A stretch of 64,000 bases of DNA from Neodiprion pinetum (lineage: Eukaryota > Arthropoda > Insecta > Hymenoptera > Diprionidae). This document shows, in pieces, positions 57,439 through 64,000 of the stretch. The stretch covers positions 16,924,693 to 16,988,692 of the forward strand of contig NC_060235.2 in NCBI RefSeq assembly GCF_021155775.2, given 5' to 3'. Both the position numbers and the translations under genes were made by a program. The notes beneath the pieces were generated by a model, which worked only from the letters and a program-made list of their open reading frames with translations, was not told the DNA's origin and did not search any database. Each line of letters opens with the position of its first letter. The stretch's first letter is position 1.

Positions 57439-60290
57439 ATATATATATTTTTTTAGTTTCAATTTGGTACAAGAATACGCCTGTTAAAATTTGAGGGCTT
57501 AACGAAATACGGTTGGTGCTTCATTCCGATTCGTATGACTAGATAAAGCTAACAGAAGATTCACAGACACACTTTTGTAGAGAATTGAACGATCTTCGAA
57601 AAAAATCTGTTATCATATCATGACAAATCTACTCTTTCGAAAGTTGGTCAAGGTGCTTAAGTAACTTTTGACCTTCATTAAACTATAGGGCGATTATGGT
57701 CCGTAACTACATATCCGTACATCACACCACATTTATTTGACAGGTCTGCTCACGGAGCATAAAACGCTTTATATTGTATGCGTACATATAACGCAGGACA
57801 CGGCGTGAAGCGATCAAACTGAAAGAAAAAAAAACCCCCGCAACTACACGTGTATAGTTAGTATTAAGACTTGTAGTTTGTTACAAAAACAAACCTATAG
57901 GACAATACTTTTGTGCCGTTCTCGTTGTTGTTGTTGTTTACAAAACGAATTCTATATTATAAACGTATGCACAGAAGCGGCGAGATCGGCTGGCGAAGAA
58001 GAGTGGAGGTGAAAAGAAGAAAAGAAAAAACATATACACAGGCATATAGAGATTGTACGTGCATGCGCGCACACACACACACACACACACGTTGTATGTG
58101 TCGAAGCGAAAGCGGCGGAGGCGGCAATTGACGCACGTGTCGTCGTTAGACGGGGCCAACTGGTGTTTGTACAGTTTGTTACCGTTTGCTTAGTCTGTGT
58201 CTGGATAAATCTGGAACACCACGGCACCAGAGCCTCAAGGCCTTCTTTCCTTCCCTATAATAGATACATACACCGTAGGTACGCTCTCGAAGCCAGACCG
58301 GCAGGCCTCACCGCCACCCCGTTTTTCTTTCTTTACTTTCTCTCGATCTTGCACGTATACCTCCACCCCTTGAATTGATCAGGCTGGGAATTTTGTAACG
58401 TTGTTGTAATCATGCGTGATTAGGAAAAAAAAAACTCGTCATGTTGCAATTTTAGGAAACTGTTGACAAAAGTGTGATCAAACTCAGATTTTGTAACTTT
58501 CAACTTTTCCAGTTATTTCAAAGGGTGCATAATAGTAATTTTTCTTGCGGCATTTCGATACGGTAACGTTACTAACTTCAGCTTCGTTTGAATTTTAAAT
58601 TCTCTCAACGAGACTACCGGATACATACGTTAATCCGTACAGCATGTAATTTACATACATCGCCAGAAAGATGACAATTTCGGAAATCTAGTTAATCAAT
58701 ATTCCAGAAAAATCTACAAGCATATTTGCAATGTGGTTGAAGTTAGTAACGTTACTGTAACAAAGATAGATATTGAGGAAAAATCGTTACTCCGTATCAT
58801 CGGAATTGTCTGAACTTTGGTAAACCATACCGAACCAAATATACCCAATTGTTAAAAAGCCAACTCTTCGAAAGTCATTCTGAAATTGCAAAATAATGAA
58901 TTTCTTACTGAGATTTCGTAACGTTAACGTTGCTTACTTATCAACCTCTTTATTTACTGTTAAAATATCGCTTTCCTTTCACGTATACGACGATAGTACA
59001 TACATAGGTATATTTCGTTGTACGAAATGCGGGTAAAAACAAGGAAAGAATGTGAGCAAAAAGAAGAAGAAAAACAACAGATGAAAAATAAGGGAAAGAA
59101 AATTCTTTTTTTTTTTCACACAAATGTTACGCACGTCAAAACGGCAGATATTTTCGCGACGCGATAAACGATTTGGGGGTGTGGTGGTGGTGGTGGTTGC
59201 ATAACGCGGCAGACAACCCCCCCCCCCCTACCCCTTTCGTTCGTTCATTCGGTTGGGCGGCGAATGGGCGCGTGAGCAGAGTCAACAGGTGGCGAACGTG
59301 TTATAACATAGCCAAACATTGACCGTGTCGATATATGCCTACGTATGACGGAGTGGCGGTGAAACGATGGACTCTAAAAAATGAAGAAGGAAAAAAAGAA
59401 AGGGAAAAATAGAGAACTAACGTTTGGAAATGAGGAAGGCCACAAACAATGCACACAAATAACAAAAAAATGAGACCTGTGCGATGTGGTAAATTCTTCA
59501 ATTTCAAGTCCTAGCCTTTTTTTTTTTTTTTATTTATAGCAGTATTTAGGTGATCAGTCTCAAGATCGTGATTTTTCACTGTTTATATAGTTGAACGTAA
59601 AGAAAAAAAAATCACACAGAAATTTGAAACAAAATTTTTCTTTCTCTTCGTGTACGTGATTTCATGCTTTTTTTTCTCTATAGACTTTTCCCCTTTTACC
59701 GCAACAAGAACTGAACTGCATGAACACTATTAACCGAAACGTGTTCATTAGAAAAATTTTCAACGTTTCAATATCGTTGAAAAGATTCAAACAAAGTGTG
59801 TGTAGGAATGAATACTTTGAACTTCCACGTAAATCAAGATTATACTGAACAATATCATCGAGCTTTCAAATTTCGAACAATTTTAGAACGACTTCCAAGG
59901 AGTTTACTTCAAAATATGAACATGTACTCTTTGTTATTATTTAATAGCTGAATCTAAGAAAATCCTAAGGGTCCATGTAAGAATTTTTTTCTGAACACGC
60001 ATCGTTAAAGTAACGTTATTAATTTGAACCGCGTAAAATTTCCCAGTCTGTCATGTCATTATTTCTATGGCTTGTTGTTTCGGCGTCTATCGTTGCAAAT
60101 ATACCACTACGTACTACAACCTGATACGATATGCAGAAACTCACACGATGGCGCAATTAGCTTCAACTTTCTACAATACACCGTATGCACACAGTGATAT
60201 TAAAAGAAAATAAACGAGAAATTTCCGTGTTGTGTGTGTATGTGTGTGTGAAAGTAGTTCCAGTTTTGCTCTCAAATTAAACTTTAGAAA
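57439..60290. other. no gene recognised; low-complexity and short inverted motifs
   Basis: Contains a (CA)n tract at 58067-58090, GTG repeats near 59180, a C run near 59217-59228, and a cluster of GTAACGTTA-type motifs (58395, 58563, 58744, 58919, 60009). No ORF has a recognisable domain. Confidence 0.4.
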
Positions 60291-60294
60291 GACG

Positions 60295-60330
60295 AAAAAA
60301 AAAAAAAAAAAAAAAAAATAAAAAAAAAAA
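60295..60330 (+). repeat. A-rich homopolymer tract
   Basis: About 36 bases of A with one T. It produces a spurious poly-Phe frame on the minus strand. A (TG)n tract precedes it at about 60231-60250. Confidence 0.9.
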
Positions 60331-60625
60331 GAAAAAGAAATAAGAAAACCATCGCGGCTGTAATAAAAATAAGAATACGATAAAAATGAAAAGATGCGCG
60401 TGTGTGACGTACAACGTTGGAGAACGATGCGGTCACGCCTGAATGCACGCATGCGAGGCGACGCGACGCGAGTGAAAGCTCGCGCGTTCCACGGCATTCC
60501 GGGACACGGTAAAATAAAAAAAAAAAAAGTTGAAGACGAATAAGAAGAAGAGAGGCGGAAGTTGCGCCTCGGTGCGCTTCGGCCCCCTTCCACAGGCGTT
60601 CTCCCTCTGGACTTTCATAATTCTA

Positions 60626-60692
60626 CCGCTACTCTAGAATATCTCTGTATCAGGGCTATGCCTAGGAGATATTCAGGCCAGAGTGGCAGCGG
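60626..60692. other. imperfect 67-nt hairpin
   Basis: The arms pair in three blocks: CCGCT/AGCGG, ACTCT/AGAGT and GAATATCTC/GAGATATTC, with asymmetric bulges and a 20-nt loop. It resembles a small structured RNA or MITE remnant; no known microRNA seed was recognised. Confidence 0.3.
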
Positions 60693-61639
60693 CTCTCATT
60701 TTTCTTAAATCTCACTACGCGCAGTCGATCCCTGGGCTTACTTTGAGGAATCGGAAAAATTGTTTACAGACAAGAAACGGAGACTTGTATACGTCGAACC
60801 TACCACAAGGGCCATGTCGCGTGACTTAGCAGCCTGGACGTGAAGTAACCGAGACGTGAGCTCGATCAGTTTTCTCCTCAATTGTTTGACAGAGACGCCT
60901 AGCGTCTGCATGCAGCGTCGCCGCAGCTTCATTTGAACTTCGCCGCCAGGTTGCCGTCCGAATTTATGGAAGAAAAATAGCCTAGGTACAACCGACTGTC
61001 AACCGGCTATCGTGGCGAGCGTCCTGCTGCACCGTCTCCTCTCTTCCCTCTTCTATTCTCGCCACCACGAGTAGTATCTACTATCCGCCGCAGATACTCC
61101 AGCTGTCAAACAAACGTCGTGACGCTTCTCTGACGCTTCTCGACGTATGTCTTATTCCCCTTCATCCGCACCCAACGAATAAATTCATAACCACCGCGTC
61201 GTTTCCCGAACAGAACTACTATATTAACGTCGATGATCAACCGACCGTAATCACTTTGTAATTCTTTCGATCTGATTTTTCTTTTAAAAAATTACCAATC
61301 ATCAACACTAACGATCCCACTCGCGTGCGTACGTTTTCCTCTTTATCTCCTCTAGTTGAGTGAGTCAGTGAACGAGTTTTTTACTTTCTTTCTCACCCCG
61401 AAACATCAAAACGAGAATATAAAAACCGAACTGCAAACCAATATCCCGTGTATAATCAACTCGTTTTCCTTAAACACGACAGTTTCCTCCAATCACCCGA
61501 AAAAGGGGTAACATTTTTTTTTTAAATCACAACACTCGTCGACCATTCGTCCAGTACAAACTGCACGTTTGTACAACGGTACATATTATTTCCCGATATT
61601 TTATTTTATCGCATTAAAATACATACACGTAGATACGTG

Positions 61640-62000
61640 TAATAACTTCCCCTCTCTTTGATCCGATCGCGCGCCGCCTCCGTAGGTCTAAAACTCGTCG
61701 AGTCCAGCGGCTGACTGAACGCGTCTCCTCGATCGCCGGCCGGAGACAGCAGCAGCACTATCGCCCCCCACCCCCCGCCCGCCGCCCCGCCCCCCTCGCC
61801 GTCAAACATACACCCCCCGACGTATTCGTCGCCCCTCGGGACCCCCTCCACGGGCTCGCCGACGGCCGGAGGGTTACGACGTCGCTCGCTTCGTCGTCGT
61901 ATTCCCCGAGACACGCAGACGCGACGGCGAAGAACACCGAGGAGCCATCATCGACGCAGACGCGTTGCGCCGGGCGTTTGCATACGTGTGGTGCGTGCAT
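61640..62000. promoter_or_regulatory. CpG- and C-rich patch, possible promoter
   Basis: High GC with CpG clusters and C runs. Frames are long on the minus strand but of low complexity (Gly/Arg-rich) and no family was recognised. Could be the start region of a minus-strand gene such as the PMEPA1-like one, but no splice link was shown. Confidence 0.25.
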
Positions 62001-62039
62001 GGGTATGCACGTGTGTGTGCGCCTGTAACGAATAAAGAG

Positions 62040-62044
62040 AGATT

Positions 62045-62094
<50 letters not shown>
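62040..62094 (+). repeat. (GA)n microsatellite
   Basis: About 50 bases of GA units with two interruptions. It gives artefactual Arg-Glu and Leu-Ser frames. Confidence 0.95.
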
Positions 62095-62097
<3 letters not shown>

Positions 62098-62399
62098 ACA
62101 CGGACGTTTCGTGGACGCGAGGACGGCTGGTGGGTATAACCGAGGGTACAAACTCGCAGGAGCGTACATACGACCGAACGTCGGGATCGAGACGAGACGG
62201 GAAAAATTGCCTACCTCGGATAATATTGAGACTGGTAGACGCCGTACTATTTTTTCCAGTTTGTTGTTTCTCGGTGTGTGATTGTTTTTTAACCGTATCT
62301 TGTAGATTGTCTGCTTGCCTGTCTGTACCTGCATCCGTAATACGGACGAAAAGTATTACGGGGAAATTTGACGCGCGCTTGCTCGAGACGGTCGATCCT

Positions 62400-63380
62400 T
62401 CAGAGTGAAAAGCCTTTCCCTATCCCCTTTATCTTACGCTGTGACTGTCTTTCCTTCGTTGTCCACGAAAATTATCGCTAACCGAAGAACTGAGCTACTT
62501 ATACTGAGAGATGATGAGAGATGAATAAACTGTGAGAATGAAGTAGGTCAGGTCAAGATGTTGGTCGGGAAATAACGACGACAATCGTTCGTCGATCCGA
62601 CCCTTTTAGTCATCGTTCTACGGTATCCTTTATAATATTAGCGTAATCAATCGCCGACGGAACAGGAAGAAAGCGAGAGGAAAAAAAACGCGGGGTTAGG
62701 TGAATGCGCGCGGTGGTTGATCGCGAGTGATACGCAATGCAGACGAGGGAAGACCGAGTTTCTTATGACCATGACAGTTGACTCAACATAATAATTATCA
62801 ACGAGGTGCAAATAAATTACTTAAATAAGAAACAAATGCATATATACAGATATATTAATCAACATACAATGTTGATATGTTATATACATCACATCAATTT
62901 TCCAAGTACATTATACCTAGATTCTGTCTCTGGCATCAAATGAACTGCAAATTACCGTCGTAACATTCCGTACCGAATAAAAACTTATGGAAAACAAACG
63001 AAGAGAAAAAAGCGCGATCAGTTGCATAAAAACAAAATTTAATCCATTATAGGTATTATACGTGGTATGTACATAATATTATAAATTTCTCGACTAAATA
63101 AAAAACTTATTATATTATTACTATCATTATTATTACATTATACATCACGTTGACAAGTTGTTATTATTATTATTATTATTACTATCCGTGTGACATGGGA
63201 ATCATCCTGTAGCGTGAAATAAGTATATTATATACACACATGCGCGCACATGTATAAATGCAGACAAATATACGTACAGGATAGCTACATATATGTATAC
63301 ATGTATGCCTATAGTACATGTATATACATATATACGTGTAGAGCACACAGGGAAAGAAATCACACGTGAATGGCGGTCGC
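62400..63380. other. no gene recognised
   Basis: AT-rich, with TTA microsatellite near 63160-63181 and TA/CA-rich sequence at 63220-63340. Confidence 0.45.
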
Positions 63381-64000
63381 CGCTCTACTTACGGCGCTAG
63401 CTCTAAGGCAGACGGCCCCCCCAACCCCCCGTAACACCACACGGGTGAGCGTCCCGCCGCCGTGAACCGCCGCCAAACCGTAGTGCACAGACGGTCCAAC
63501 ACGTTCTCAGTTTCGTGGGACACGTGCACCAACACAAAGGCGTAGCCCCGGGGCACACACGTACGTAAGACCCGTCGCAACACCACGCCGTCACGCCACC
63601 GCGTCATCGCCCCCCCCCCCCCCTCCACCCCCACCCCTCCGCCTCGCCACCTCCCGCCCCACTTCTCATGACGAGCCTATGCGTGTGTGTGTGTGTGTGT
63701 GTGTGTGCGCCTGTGTGTGTGCGCCGTCTAGACAGGAGGTTGCCGGGGCTGGAGTATGGAGGGGGCGTTAGATCCGTTGTCGGGCGGTGGGCGGGGGCAG
63801 AGAGAAGGAGTGAGAGAGGGAGAAAGACGCGCACCGCTGAGGCGCGGAAGAGAGAAAGGGTGAGCGGGGGGGTGGGGTGGGGGGGAGAGCAGAGCTTGAT
63901 AACCGGGCTATCATATCTCAGGGCCGAGAGCGAGCGCCGGCCCCGCGTCTCGTCATCGTCGTCATCGTCGTCGACGATGTTCCCCGCCGCGGTGGAAAAC
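63380..64000. promoter_or_regulatory. GC-rich window end with (TG)n tract, possible promoter
   Basis: GC-rich with C runs near 63610-63623, (TG)n at 63680-63706, G-rich sequence at 63865-63885 and GTCATC repeats at the end. An ATG at 63978 opens a frame that runs off the window (MFPAAVEN). This may be a first exon on the plus strand, but eight codons cannot support a call. Confidence 0.25.

Noticed and set aside
61606..62000. Gly/Arg-rich minus-strand ORFs
   Set aside because: Composition follows the CpG- and C-rich DNA; several frames are open at once and no domain is seen.
1..64000. CRISPR array, bacterial operon or viral genome
   Set aside because: No regularly spaced direct repeats and no bacterial gene order. 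Reverse transcriptase and endonuclease remains belong to a Penelope-like retroelement, not a virus.

Overview
The window is eukaryotic nuclear DNA, most likely from an insect. The genes have short GT-AG introns, the sequence is AT-rich with many simple repeats, and the best-resolved gene is closest to Drosophila Src64B. A hymenopteran is plausible, but nothing in the sequence proves it. No CRISPR array, bacterial operon, rRNA gene or canonical tRNA gene was seen. The calls below rest on motif recognition, on splice-site and phase checks done by hand, and on inverted-repeat alignment. No database search was run.

Three host genes can be supported. (1) A complete Src64B-type Src-family tyrosine kinase lies on the + strand at 10584-14204. 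It has six coding exons and 522 codons. The first two exons (myristoylation N-terminus and unique domain) are too short to be seen as long ORFs and were recovered by splice phase. (2) An OSER1-like gene (oxidative stress-responsive serine-rich protein 1) lies on the - strand at 17501-19254. It has two coding exons and 272 codons, and is convergent with the kinase. (3) The last two coding exons of a PMEPA1/LDLRAD4-like gene (TGF-beta/SMAD inhibitor family) lie on the - strand at 42296-42988. Its membrane-spanning exon was not found in the window.

The rest is dominated by mobile DNA. Positions 1-2040 are a cluster of nested small inverted-repeat elements. A tRNA-derived SINE sits, partly duplicated, in the first coding intron of the kinase. 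Positions 43181-45063 hold a long-TIR element with an 8-bp target duplication (hAT-like). A 180-bp TTAA-flanked palindromic MITE sits in one of its arms, and the other arm preserves the empty site. Positions 48872-52555 are a decayed Mutator-like transposase joined to a DEDDh 3'-5' exonuclease, with one intron, one frameshift and one in-frame stop. Just downstream, 52700-55348 is a head-to-head pair of 5'-truncated Penelope-like retroelement copies. Their two 1100-bp arms are nearly identical, each arm has a GIY-YIG endonuclease reading frame and a hammerhead-ribozyme-like core, and 13-bp direct repeats flank the pair. Positions 56385-57438 are another long-TIR element. The right end (about 60.4-64 kb) has CpG-rich, promoter-like patches without a gene I could identify.

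The strongest candidates for a second look are the inverted Penelope structure with its ribozyme-like cores, the transposase-exonuclease fusion, and the nested-transposon record at 43-45 kb.
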